Assembly (NCBI GenBank): GCA_948144175.1
Contig: CANXME010000308.1
Location: 43,501-107,500, forward strand
DNA: 64,000 nucleotides
DNA from: Closterium sp. NIES-65
Lineage: Eukaryota; Streptophyta; Zygnematophyceae; Desmidiales; Closteriaceae
Reading direction: 5' to 3'
Shown: positions 36,001 through 49,530 of the stretch, piece after piece
Position numbering within the stretch: the stretch's first letter is position 1
How the letters are laid out: each line of letters starts with the position of its first letter
The notes under the pieces: model-generated
What the model was told of the DNA's origin: nothing
The model's input: only the letters and a program-made list of their open reading frames with translations
Databases searched by the model: none
Made by a program: the position numbers and the translations under genes

Positions 36001-39000
36001 CCGGACACAAGCATGCGTCCGGACACAAGCATGCGTCCGGACACAAGCATGCGTCCGGACACAAGCATGCGTCCGGACACAAGCATGCGACCGGACACAA
36101 GCATGCGTCCGGACACAAGCATGCGACCGGACTCAAGCATGCGTCCGGACACAAGCATGCGACCGGACACAAGCATGCGACCGGACACAAGCATGCGTCC
36201 GGACACAAGCATGCGACCGGGCACAAGCATGCGTCCGGACAGAAGCATGCGTCCGGACACAAGCATGCGACCGGGCACAAGCATGCGTCCGGACACAAGC
36301 ATGCGTCCGGACACAAGCATGCGACCGGACTCAAGCATGCGTCCGGACACAAGCATGCGTCCGGACACAAGCATGCGACCGGGCACAAGCATGCGTCCGG
36401 ACACAAGCATGCGTCCGGACACAAGCATGCGACCGGGCACAAGCATGCGTCCGGACAGAAGCATGCGTCCGGACACAAGCATGCGACCGGGCACAAGCAT
36501 GCGTCCGGACACAAGCATGCGTCCGGACACAAGCATGCGTCCGGACTCAAGCATGCGTCCGGACTCAAGCATGCGTCCGGACACAAGCATGCGTCCGGAC
36601 ACAAGCATGCGACCGGACACAAGCATGCGTCCGGACACAAGCATGCGTCCGGACACAAGCATGCGTCCGGACACAAGCATGCGTCCGGACACAAGCATGC
36701 GACCGGACACAAGCATGCGTCCGGACACAAGCATGCGACCGGACTCAAGCATGCGTCCGGACACAAGCATGCGACCGGACACAAGCATGCGACCGGGCAC
36801 AAGCATGCGTCCGGACACAAGCATGCGTCCGGACACAAGCATGCGACCGGACTCAAGCATGCGTACGGACACAAGCATGCGTCCGGACACAAGCATGCGA
36901 CCAGACACAAGCATGCGTCCGGACACAAGTATGCGTCCGGACTCAAGCATGCGACCGGACACAAGCATGCTTCCGAACACAAGCATGCGTCCGGACACAA
37001 GCATGCGTCCGGACACAAGCATGCGTCCGGACACAAGCATGCGTCCGGACACAAGCATGCGACCGGACACAAGCATGCGTCCGGACACAAGCATGCGTCC
37101 GAACACAAGCATGCGTCCGGACACAAGCATGCGTCCGGACACAAGCATGCGTCCAGACACAAGCATGCGACCGGGCACAAGCATGCGACCGGGCACAAGC
37201 ATGCGTCCGGACACAAGCATGCGTCCGGACACAAGCATGCGTCCGGACACAAGCATGCGTCCGGACACAAGCATGCGTCCGGACACAAGCATGCGTCCGG
37301 ACACAAGCATGCGTCCGAATACAAGCATGCGTCCGGACACAAGCATGCGTCCGGACACAAGCATGCGACCGGACACAAGCATGCGACCGGGCACAAGCAT
37401 GCGTCCGGACACAAGTATGCGTCCGGACTCAAGCATGCGTCCGGACTCAAGCATGCGTCCGGACACAAGCATGCGTCCGGACACAAGCATGCGACCGGAC
37501 ACAAGCATGCGTCCGGACACAAGCATGCGTCCGGACACAAGCATGCGTCCGGACACAAGCATGCGTCCGGACACAAGCATGCGACCGGACACAAGCATGC
37601 GTCCGGACACAAGCATGCGACCGGACTCAAGCATGCGTCCGGACACAAGCATGCGACCGGACACAAGCATGCGACCGGACACAAGCATGCGTCCGGACAC
37701 AAGCATGCGACCGGGCACAAGCATGCGTCCGGACAGAAGCATGCGTCCGGACACAAGCATGCGACCGGGCACAAGCATGCGTCCGGACACAAGCATGCGT
37801 CCGGACACAAGCATGCGACCGGACTCAAGCATGCGTCCGGACACAAGCATGCGTCCGGACACAAGCATGCGACCGGGCACAAGCATGCGTCCGGACACAA
37901 GCATGCGTCCGGACACAAGCATGCGACCGGGCACAAGCATGCGTCCGGACAGAAGCATGCGTCCGGACACAAGCATGCGACCGGGCACAAGCATGCGTCC
38001 GGACACAAGCATGCGTCCGGACACAAGCATGCGTCCGGACTCAAGCATGCGTCCGGACTCAAGCATGCGTCCGGACACAAGCATGCGTCCGGACACAAGC
38101 ATGCGACCGGACACAAGCATGCGTCCGGACACAAGCATGCGTCCGGACACAAGCATGCGTCCGGACACAAGCATGCGTCCGGACACAAGCATGCGACCGG
38201 ACACAAGCATGCGTCCGGACACAAGCATGCGACCGGACTCAAGCATGCGTCCGGACACAAGCATGCGACCGGACACAAGCATGCGACCGGGCACAAGCAT
38301 GCGTCCGGACACAAGCATGCGTCCGGACACAAGCATGCGACCGGACTCAAGCATGCGTCCGGACACAAGCATGCGTCCGGACACAAGCATGCGACCAGAC
38401 ACAAGCATGCGTCCGGACACAAGTATGCGTCCGGACTCAAGCATGCGTCCGGACTCAAGCATGCGTCCGGACACAAGCATGCGTCCGGACACAAGCATGC
38501 GACCGGACACAAGCATGCGTCCGGACACAAGCATGCGTCCGGACACAAGCATGCGTCCGGACACAAGCATGCGTCCGGACACAAGCATGCGACCGGACAC
38601 AAGCATGCGTCCGGACACAAGCATGCGACCGGACTCAAGCATGCGTCCGGACACAAGCATGCGACCGGACACAAGCATGCGACCGGACACAAGCATGCGT
38701 CCGGACACAAGCATGCGACCGGGCACAAGCATGCGTCCGGACAGAAGCATGCGTCCGGACACAAGCATGCGACCGGGCACAAGCATGCGTCCGGACACAA
38801 GCATGCGTCCGGACACAAGCATGCGACCGGACTCAAGCATGCGTCCGGACACAAGCATGCGACCGGACACAAGCATGCGTCCGGACACAAGCATGCGACC
38901 GGACTCAAGCATGCGGTCGGACACAAGCATGCGACTGGACACAAGCATGCGTCCGGACACAAGTATGCGTCCGGACTCAAGCATGCGTCCGGACTCAAGC

Positions 39001-42000
39001 ATGCGTCCGGACACAAGCATGCGTCCGGACACAAGCATGCGACCGGACACAAGCATGCGTCCGGACACAAGCATGCGTCCGGACACAAGCATGCGTCCGG
39101 ACACAAGCATGCGTCCGGACACAAGCATGCGACCGGACACAAGCATGCGTCCGGACACAAGCATGCGACCGGACTCAAGCATGCGTCCGGACACAAGCAT
39201 GCGACCGGACACAAGCATGCGACCGGACACAAGCATGCGTCCGGACACAAGCATGCGACCGGGCACAAGCATGCGTCCGGACAGAAGCATGCGTCCGGAC
39301 ACAAGCATGCGACCGGGCACAAGCATGCGTCCGGACACAAGCATGCGTCCGGACTCAAGCATGCGACCGGACTCAAGCATGCGTCCGGACACAAGCATGC
39401 GACCGGACACAAGCATGCGTCCAGACACAAGCATGCGACCGGACTCAAGCATGCGGTCGGACACAAGCATGCGACCGGACACAAGCATGCGTCTGGACAC
39501 AAGCATGCGTCCGGACACAAGCATGCGTCCGGACCCAAGCATGCGTCCGGACACAAGCATGCGTCCAAACACAAGCATGCGTCCGAACACAAGCATGCGT
39601 CCGGACACAAGCATGCGTCCGGACACAAGCATGCGACCGGACACAAGCATGCGACCGGGCACAAGCATGCGTCCGGACACAAGCATGCGTCCGGACACAA
39701 GCATGCGACTGGACACAAGCATGCGTCCGAACACAAGCATGCGTCCGGACACAAGCATGCGTCCGGACACAAGCATGCGTCCGGACACAAGCATGCGACT
39801 GGGCACAAGCATGCGACCGGGCACAAGCATGCGTCCGGACACAAGCATGCGTCCCGACACAAGCGTGCGTCCGGACACAAGCATGCGTCCGGACACAAGC
39901 ATGCGTCCAGACACAAGCATGCGTCCGGACACAAGCATGCGTCCGAACACAAGCATGCGTCCGGACACAAGCATGCGTCCGGACACAAGCATGCGACTGG
40001 ACACAAGCATGCGACCGGGCACAAGCATGCGTCCGGACACAAGCATGCGTCCGGACACAAGCATGCGACCGGACACAAGCATGCGTCCGGACACAAGCAT
40101 GCGTCCGGACACAAGCATGCGACCGGACACAAGCATGCGTCCGGACACAAGCATGCGTCGGACACAAGCATGCGTCCGAACACAAGCATGCGACCGGACT
40201 CAAGCATGCGTCCGAACACAAGCATGCGTCTGGACTCAAGCATGTGACCGGACACAAGCATGCGTTAGGACACAAGCATGCGACCGGGCACAGGCATGCG
40301 TCCGGACACAAGCATGCGCCGGACACAAGCATGCGACCGGGCACAAGCATGCGTCCGGACACAAGCATGCGTCCGCACACAAGCATGCGACCGGACTCAA
40401 GCATGCGTCCGGACACAAGCATGCGTCCGGACACAAGCACGCGTCCGGACACAAGCATGCGTCCGGACACAAGCATGCGACCGGACACAAGCATGCGACC
40501 GGGCACAAGCATGCGTCCGGACACAAGCATGCGTCCGGACACAAGCATGCGTCCGGACACAAGCATGCGTCCGGACCCAAGCATGCGTCCGGACACAAGC
40601 ATGCGTCCGGACACAAGCATGCGTCCGAACACAAGCATGCGTCCAGACACAAGCATGCGTCCGGACACAAGCATGCAACCGGACACAAGCATGCGACCGG
40701 GCACAAGCATGCGTCCGGACCCAAGCATGCGTCCGGACACAAGCATGCGTCCGGACCCAAGCATGCGTCCGGACACAAGCATGCGTCCGGACACAAGCAT
40801 GCGTCCGAACACAAGCATGCGTCCGGACACAAGCATGCGTCCGGACACAAGCATGCGACCGGACACAAGCATGCGACCGGGCACAAGCATGCGTCCGGAC
40901 ACAAGCATGCGTCCGGACACAAGCATGCGACCGGACACAAGCATGCGTCCGAACACAAGCATGCGTATGGACACAAGCATGCGTCCGGACACAAGCATGC
41001 GTCCGGACACAAGCATGCGTCCGGACACAAGCATGCGACCGGACACAAGCATGCGTCCGTACACAAGCATGCGTCCGAACACAAGCATGCGTCCGGACAC
41101 AAGCATGCGTCCGGACACAAGCATGCGTCCGGACACAAGCATGCGACCGAGCACAAGCATGCGACTGGGCACAAGCATGCGTCCGGACACAAGCATGCGT
41201 CCGGACACAAGCATGCGTCCGGACACAAGCATGCGTCCGGACCCAAGCATGCGTCCGGACACAAGCATGCGTCCGGACCCAAGCATGCGTCCGCACACAA
41301 GCATGCGTCCGGACACAAGCATGCGTCCGTACACAAGCATGCGTCCAGACACAAGCATGCGTCCGGACACAAGCATGCAACCGGACACAAGCATGCGACC
41401 GGGCACAAGCATGCGTCCGGACCCAAGCATGCGTCCGGACACAAGCATGCGTCCGGACCCAAGCATGCGTCCGGACACAAGCATGCGTCCGGACACAAGC
41501 ATGCGTCCGAACACAAGCATGCATCCGGACACAAGCATGCGTCCGGACACAAGCATGCGACCGGACACAAGCATGCGACCGGGCACAAGCATGCGTCCGG
41601 ACACAAGCATGCGTCCGGACACAAGCATGCGACCGGACACAAGCATGCGTCCGAACACAAGCATGCGTCCGGACACAAGCATGCGTCCGGACACAAGCAT
41701 GCGTCCGGACACAAGCATGCGTCTGGACACAAGCATGCGACCGGACACAAGCATGCGTCCGGACACAAGCATGCGTCCGAACACAAGCATGCGTCCGGAC
41801 ACAAGCATGCGTCCGGACACAAGCATGCGTCCGGACACAAGCATGCGACCGGGCACAAGCATGCGATCGGGCACAAGCATGCGTCCGGACACAAGCATGC
41901 GTCCGGACACAAGCATGCGTCCGGACACAAGCATGCGTCCGGACACAAGCATGCGTCCGGACACAAGCATGCGTCCGAACACAAGCATGCGTCCGGACAC

Positions 42001-42200
42001 AAGCATGCGTCCGGAAACAAGCATGCGACCGGACACAAGCATGCGACCGGGCACAAGCATGCGTCCGGACACAAGCATGCGTCCGGACACAAGCATGCGA
42101 CCGGACACAAGCATGCGTCCGGACACAAGCATGCGTCCGGACACAAGCATGCGACCGGACACAAGCATGCGTCCGGACACAAGCATGCGTCGGACACAAG
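30041..42200. repeat. Kilobase-scale module repeated three times in satellite B
   Basis: A cassette marked by CATGTGACC followed by GCGTTAGGAC occurs at 30,041, 33,548 and 40,241. Each is followed by the GCGCCGG or GCGCCAG one-base-deletion unit and, about 1.1-1.6 kb later, by rare variants CCGTACAC (31,108; 35,155; 41,327) and GCATCCGG. Spacings of 3,507 and 6,693 bp show that modules of several kilobases were duplicated and later diverged in internal unit number. Confidence 0.8.
35475..38463. repeat. 1,494-bp higher-order repeat in satellite B
   Basis: Rare variants GCTTCCGAAC at 35,475 and 36,969, and AAGTATGCG at 35,929/37,423 and 36,927/38,421, all recur at exactly 1,494 bp (83 x 18). 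A further AAGTATGCG at 38,961 is 540 bp (30 units) on, so the pattern is a tandem duplication with a shorter partial copy. Confidence 0.88.
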
Positions 42201-43741
42201 CATGCGTCCGAACACAAGCATACGACCGGACTCAAGCATGCGTCCGGACACAAGCAGGCTTCCGGACACAAGCATGCGTCTGGACACAAGCATGCGTCCG
42301 GACACAAGCATGCGTCCGGACACAAGCATGCGTCCGGACTCAAGCATGCGACCGGACACAAGCATGCGTTTGGACACAAGCATGCGACCGGGCACAAGCA
42401 TGCGTCCGGACACAAGCATGCGCCGGACACAAGCATGCGACCGGGCACAAGCATGCGTCCGGACACAAGCATGCGTCCGCACACAAGCATGCGTCCGGAC
42501 ACAAGCATGCGTCCGGACACAAGCATGCGTCCGGACCCAAGCATGCGTCCGCACACAAGCATGCGTCCGGACACAAGCATGCGTCCGTACACAAGCATGC
42601 GTCCAGACACAAGCATGCGTCCGGACACAAGCATGCAACCGGACACAAGCATGCGACCGGGCACAAGCATGCGTCCGGACCCAAGCATGCGTCCGGACAC
42701 AAGCATGCGTCCGGACCCAAGCATGCGTCCGGACACAAGCATGCGTCCGGACACAAGCATGCGTCCGAACACAAGCATGCATCCGGACACAAGCATGCGT
42801 CCGGACACAAGCATGCGACCGGACACAAGCATGCGACCGGGCACAAGCATGCGTCCGGACACAAGCATGCGTCCGGACACAAGCATGCGACCGGACACAA
42901 GCATGCGTCCGAACACAAGCATGCGTCCACAAGCATGCGTCCGGACACAAGCATGCGTCCGGACACAAGCATGCGTCCGGACACAAGCATGCGACCGGAC
43001 ACAAGCATGCGTCCGGACACAAGCATGCGTCCGAACACAAGCATGCGTCCGGACACAAGCATGCGTCCGGACACAAGCATGCGTCCGGACACAAGCATGC
43101 GACCGGGCACAAGCATGCGATCGGGCACAAGCATGCGTCCGGACACAAGCATGCGTCCGGACACAAGCATGCGTCCGGACACAAGCATGCGTCCGGACAC
43201 AAGCATGCGTCCGGACACAAGCATGCGTCCGAACACAAGCATGCGTCCGGACACAAGCATGCGTCCGGAAACAAGCATGCGACCGGACACAAGCATGCGA
43301 CCGGGCACAAGCATGCGTCCGGACACAAGCATGCGTCCGGACACAAGCAAGCGACCGGACACAAGCATGCGTCCGGACACAAGCATGCGTCCGGACACAA
43401 GCATGCGACCGGACACAAGCATGCGTCCGGACACAAGCATGCGTCGGACACAAGCATGCGTCCGAACACAAGCATACGACCGGACTCAAGCATGCGTCCG
43501 GACACAAGCAGGCTTCCGGACACAAGCATGCGTCTGGACACAAGCATGCGTCCGGACACAAGCATGCGTCCGGACACAAGCATGCGTCCGGACTCAAGCA
43601 TGCGACCGGACACAAGCATGCGTTTGGACACAAGCATGCGACCGGGCACAAGCATGCGTCCGGACACAAGCATGCGCCGGACACAAGCATGCGACCGGGC
43701 ACAAGCATGCGTCCGGACACAAGCATGCGTCCGCACACAAG
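41230..43741. repeat. About 1,254-bp tandem duplication in satellite B
   Basis: Rare units recur at about 1,254-1,258 bp: CCGTACAC at 41,327/42,585, GCATCCGG at 41,521/42,779, GATCGGGC at 41,865/43,119, TACGACC at 42,221/43,475, AGGCTTCC at 42,256/43,510. The 4-bp difference in period is explained by the 14-bp truncated unit at about 42,925 in the second copy only. Edges are estimated. Confidence 0.88.
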
Positions 43742-46529
43742 CATGCGACCGGACTCAAGCATGCGTCCGGACACAAGCATGCGTCCGGACACAAGCACGC
43801 GTCCGGACACAAGCATGCGTCCGGACACAAGCATGCTACCGGACACAAGCATGCGACCGGGCACAAGCATGCGTCCGGACACAGGCATGCGTCCGGACAC
43901 AAGCATGCGTCCGGACCCAAGCATGCGTCCGGACACAAGCATGCGTCCAGACACAAGCATGCGTCCGAACACAAGCATGCGTCCAGACACAAGCATGCGT
44001 CCGGACACAAGCATGCGACCGGACACAAGCATGCGACCGGGCACAAGCATGCGTCCGGACACAAGCATGCGTCCGGACACAAGCATGCAACCGGACACAA
44101 GCATGCGTCCGGACACAAGCATGCGTCCGGACACAAGCATGCGACCGGACACAAGCATGCGTCCGGACACAAGCATGCGTCCGGACACAAGCATGCGTCC
44201 GAACACAAGCATGCGACCGGACTCAAGCATGCGTCCGGACACAAGCATGCGTCCGGACACAAGCATGCGTCCGGACACAAGCATGCGTCCGGACACAAGC
44301 ATGCGTCCGGACACAAGCATGCGTCCGGACACAAGCATGCGACCGGACACAAGCATGCGTCCGGGCACAAGCATGCGACCAGACACAAGCATGCGTCCGG
44401 ACACAAGCATGCGCCGGACACAAGCATGCGACCGGGCACAAGCATGCGTGCGGACACAAGCATGCGTCCGCACACAAGCATGCGACCGGACTCAAGCATG
44501 CGTCCGGACACAAGCATGCGTCCGGACACAAGCACGCGTCCGGACACAAGCATGCGTCCGGACTCAAGCATGCGTCCGGACACAAGCATGCGACCGGACA
44601 CAAGCATGCGACCGGGCACAAGCATGCGTCCGGACACAAGCATGCGTCCGGACACAAGCATGCGACCGGACTCAAGCATGCGTCCGGACACAAGCATGCG
44701 TCCGGACACAAGCATGCGTCCGGACACAAGCATGCGTCCGGACTCAAGCATGCGTCTGGACACAAGCATGCGTCCGGACACAAGCATGCGTCCGGACACA
44801 AGCATGCGACCGGACTCAAGCATGCGTCCGGACACAAGCATGCGACCGGACTCAAGCATGCGTCCGGACACAAGCATGCGACCGGACACAAGCATGCGTC
44901 CGGACACAAGCATGCGACCGGACTCAAGCATGCGTCCGGACACAAGCATGCGTCCGGACACAAGCATGCGTCCGGACACAAGCATGCGTCCGGACACTAG
45001 CATGCGACCGGACTCAAGCATGCGGTCGGACACGAGCATGCGACCGGACACAAGCATGCGTCCGGACACAAGCATGCGTCCGGACACAAGCATGCGACCG
45101 GACACAAGCATGCGACAGGACACAAGCATGCGACCGGACACGAGCATACGTCCGGACACAAGCATGCGACCGGACACAAGCATGCGTCCGGACACAAGCA
45201 TGCGTCCGCACACAAGCATGCGACCGGACTCAAGCATGCGTCCGGACACAAGCATGCGTCCGGACACAAGCACGCGTCCGGACACAAGCATGCGTCCGGA
45301 CACAAGCATGCGACCGGACACAAGCATGCGACCGGGCACAAGCATGCGTCCAGACACAGGCATGCGTCCGGACACAAGCATGCGTCTGGACCCAAGCATG
45401 CGTCCGGACACAAGCATGCGTCCAGACACAAGCATGCGTCCGAACACAAGCATGCGTCCAGACACAAGCATGCGTCCGGACACAAGCATGCGACCGGACT
45501 CAAGCATGTGGTCGGACACAAGCATGCGACCGGACACAAGCATGCGTCCGGACACAAGCATGCGTCCGGACACAAGCATGTGACCGGACACAAGCATGCG
45601 ACAGGACACAAGCATGCGACCGGACACGAGCATGCGTCCGGACACAAGCATGCGACCGGACACAAGCATGCGTCCGGACACAAGCATGCGTCCGGACACA
45701 AGCATGCGACCGGACTCAAGCATGCGGTCGGACACAAGCATGCGACCGGACACAAGCATGCGTCCGGACACAAGCATGCGTCCGGACACAAGCATGCGAC
45801 CGGACACAAGCATGCGACCGGACACGAGCATGCGTCCGGACACAAGCATGCGACCGGACACAAGCATGCGTCCGGACACAAGCATGCGTCCGGACACAAG
45901 CATGCGACCGGACTCAAGCATGCGGTCGGACACAAGCATGCGTGCGGACACAAGCATGCGTGCGGACACAAGCATGCGTGCGGACTCAAGCATGCGTCCG
46001 GACACAAGCATGCGTCCGGACACAAGCATGCGTCCGGACACAAGCATGCGACCGGACACAAGCATGCGTCCGGACACAAGCATGCGACCGGACTCAAGCA
46101 TGCGGTCGGACACAAGCATGCGAGCGGACACAAGCATGCGGTCGGACACAAGCATGCGTCCGGACACAAGCATGCGACCGGTCACAAGCATGCGACCGGT
46201 CACAAGCATGCGACAGGACACAAGCATGCGACCGGACACGAGCATGCGTCCGGACACAAGCATGCGGTCGGACACGAGCATGCGACCGGACACAAGCATG
46301 CGTCCGGACACAAGCATGCGTCCGGACACAAGCATGCGACCGGTCACAAGTATGCGACAGGACACAAGCATGCGACCGGACACGAGCATGCGTCCGGACA
46401 CAAGCATGCGACCGGACCCAAGCATGCGTCCGGACACAAGCATGCGTCCGGACACAAGCATGCGACCGGACTCAAGCATGCGGTCGGACACAAGCATGCG
46501 ACCGGACACAAGCATGCGTCCGGACACAA

Positions 46530-48940
46530 GCATGCGTCTGGACACAAGCATGCGTCCGGACACAAGCACGCGACCGGACACAAGCATGCGACCGGACACG
46601 AGCATGCTTCCGGACACAAGCATGCGACCGGACACAAGCATGCGTCCGGACACAAGCATGCGTCCGGACACAAGCATGCGAACGGACTCAAGCATGCGGT
46701 CGGACACAAGCATGCGTGCGGACACAAGCATGCGTCCGGACACAAGCATGCGTCCGGACACAAGCATGCGTACGGACACAAGCATGCGTCCGGACACAAG
46801 CATGCATCCAGACACAAGCATGCGTCCGGACACAAGCATGCGTCCGGACCCAAGCATGCGTCCGGACACAAGCATGCGTCCGGACACAAGCATGCGTCCG
46901 AACACAAGCATGCGTCCGGACACAAGCATGCGTCCGGACACAAGCATGCGTACGGAACCAAGCATGCGACCGGGCACAAGCATGCGTCCGGACACAAGCA
47001 TGCGTCCGGACACAAGCATGCGTCCAAACACAAGCATGCGTCCGGACACAAGCATGCGTCCGGACACAAGCATGCGTCCGGACACAAGCATGCGTCCGGA
47101 CTCAAGCATGCGTCCGGACACGAGCATGCGTCCGGACACGAGCATGCGTCCGGACACGAGCATACGTCCGGACTCAAGCATGCGTCCGGACTCAAGCATG
47201 CGTCCGGACACAAGCATGCATCCAGACACAAGCATGCGACCGGACACAAGCATGCGACCGGACACGAGCATGCGACCAGGCACAAGCATGCGTCCGGACA
47301 CAAGCATGCGTCCGAACACAAGCATGCGTCCGGACACAAGCATGCGTCCGGACACAAGCATGCATCCGGACACAAGCATGCGACCGGACACAAGCATGCG
47401 ACCGGACACGAGCATGCGTCCGGACACAAGCATGCGACCGGACACAAGCATGCGTCCGGACACAAGCATGCGTCCGGACACAAGCATGCGTCCGGACACA
47501 AGCATGCGTCCGGACACAAGCATGCGACCGGACACAAGCATGCGTCCGGACACAAGCATGCGCCGGACACAAGCATGCGTCCGGACACAAGCATGCGTCC
47601 GGACACAAGCATGCCTCCGGACACAAGCATGCGATCGGACTCAAGCATGCAGTCGGACACAAGCATGCGTCCGGACACAAGCATGCGTCCGGACACAAGC
47701 ATGCGTCCGGACACAAGCATGCGTCCGGACACAAGCATGCGTCTGGACACAAGCATGCGTCCGGACACAAGCACGCGACCGGACACAAGCATGCGACCGG
47801 ACACGAGCATGCTTCCGGACACAAGCATGCGACCGGACACAAGCATGCGTCCGGACACAAGCATGCGTCCGGACACAAGCATGCGAACGGACTCAAGCAT
47901 GCGGTCGGACACAAGCATGCGTGCGGACACAAGCATGCGTCCGGACACAAGCATGCGTCCGGACACAAGCATGCGTACGGACACAAGCATGCGTCCGGAC
48001 ACAAGCATGCATCCAGACACAAGCATGCGTCCGGACACAAGCATGCGTCCGGACCCAAGCATGCGTCCGGACACAAGCATGCGTCCGGACACAAGCATGC
48101 GTCCGAACACAAGCATGCGTCCGGACACAAGCATGCGTCCGGACACAAGCATGCGTACGGAACCAAGCATGCGACCGGGCACAAGCATGCGTCCGGACAC
48201 AAGCATGCGTCCGGACACAAGCATGCGTCCAAACACAAGCATGCGTCCGGACACAAGCATGCGTCCGGACACAAGCATGCGTCCGGACACAAGCATGCGT
48301 CCGGACTCAAGCATGCGTCCGGACACGAGCATGCGTCCGGACACGAGCATGCGTCCGGACACGAGCATACGTCCGGACTCAAGCATGCGTCCGGACTCAA
48401 GCATGCGTCCGGACACAAGCATGCATCCAGACACAAGCATGCGACCGGACACAAGCATGCGACCGGACACGAGCATGCGACCAGGCACAAGCATGCGTCC
48501 GGACACAAGCATGCGTCCGAACACAAGCATGCGTCCGGACACAAGCATGCGTCCGGACACAAGCATGCATCCGGACACAAGCATGCGACCGGACACAAGC
48601 ATGCGACCGGACACGAGCATGCGTCCGGACACAAGCATGCGACCGGACACAAGCATGCGTCCGGACACAAGCATGCGTCCGGACACAAGCATGCGTCCGG
48701 ACACAAGCATGCGTCCGGACACAAGCATGCGACCGGACACAAGCATGCGTCCGGACACAAGCATGCGCCGGACACAAGCATGCGTCCGGACACAAGCATG
48801 CGTCCGGACACAAGCATGCCTCCGGACACAAGCATGCGATCGGACTCAAGCATGCAGTCGGACACAAGCATGCGTCCGGACACAAGCATGCGTCCGGACA
48901 CAAGCATGCGTCCGGACACAAGCATGCGTCCGGACACAAG
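46530..48940. repeat. 1,205-bp tandem duplication at the telomere-proximal end of satellite B
   Basis: GTCTGG at 46,536/47,741, CACGCGACC at 46,567/47,772 and ATGCCTCC at 47,611/48,816 all recur at 1,205 bp, which is 67 units less one base. The block carries distal-only variants such as CACGAGCATG. Edges are approximate. Confidence 0.9.
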
Positions 48941-49530
48941 CATGCGTCCGGACACAAGCATGCGACCGGACACAAGCATGCGTCCGGACTCAAGCATGCG
49001 TCCGGACACAAGCATGCGTCCGGACACAAGCATGCGACCGGACACAAGCATGCGTCCGGACTCAAGCATGCGTCCGGACACAAGCATGCGTCCGGACACA
49101 AGCATGCGTCCGGACACAAGCATGCGTCCGGACACAAGCATGCGTCCGGGCACAAGCATGCGTCCGGACACAAGCATGCGACCGGACTCAAGCATGCGTC
49201 CGGACACAAGCATGCGTCCGAACACAAGCATGCGACCGGACTCAAGCATGCGTCCGGACACAAGCATGCGTCCGGACACAAGCATGCGTCCGGACAGAAG
49301 CATGCGTCCGGACACAAGCATGCGTCCGGACACAAGCATGCGTCCGGACACAAGCATGCGACCGGACACAAGCATGCGTCCGGACACAAGCATGCGACCG
49401 GACACAAGCATGCGTCCGGACACAAGCATGCGCCGGACACAAGCATGCGTCCGGACACAAGCATGCGTCCGGACACAAGCATGCGTCCGGACACAAGCAT
49501 GCGACCGGACACAAGCATGTGTCCGAACAG

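Larger units (their letters stand above)
18891..49530. repeat. Satellite B (18-bp tandem repeat), 30.6 kb
   Basis: About 1,700 copies of an 18-bp unit, consensus GCATGCGTCCGGACACAA. The unit contains two abutting palindromes, GCATGC and GTCCGGAC, and two CpG sites. Common variants are GACC for GTCC, GGGCAC for GGACAC, CTCAAG for CACAAG, CCGAAC, CCCAAG, and 17-bp units with one base lost (GCGCCGG or GCGTCGG). One 14-bp unit occurs near 42,925. Eighteen is divisible by three and no frame of the unit contains a stop, so all six frames stay open for kilobases. Single-base deletions change frame without closing it, showing the openness is not due to selection on a protein. No gene is seen in this stretch. 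Confidence 0.98.

Noticed and set aside
18891..49530. Possible CRISPR-like array of short direct repeats
   Set aside because: There are no unique spacers; the repeats abut directly and the context is eukaryotic.
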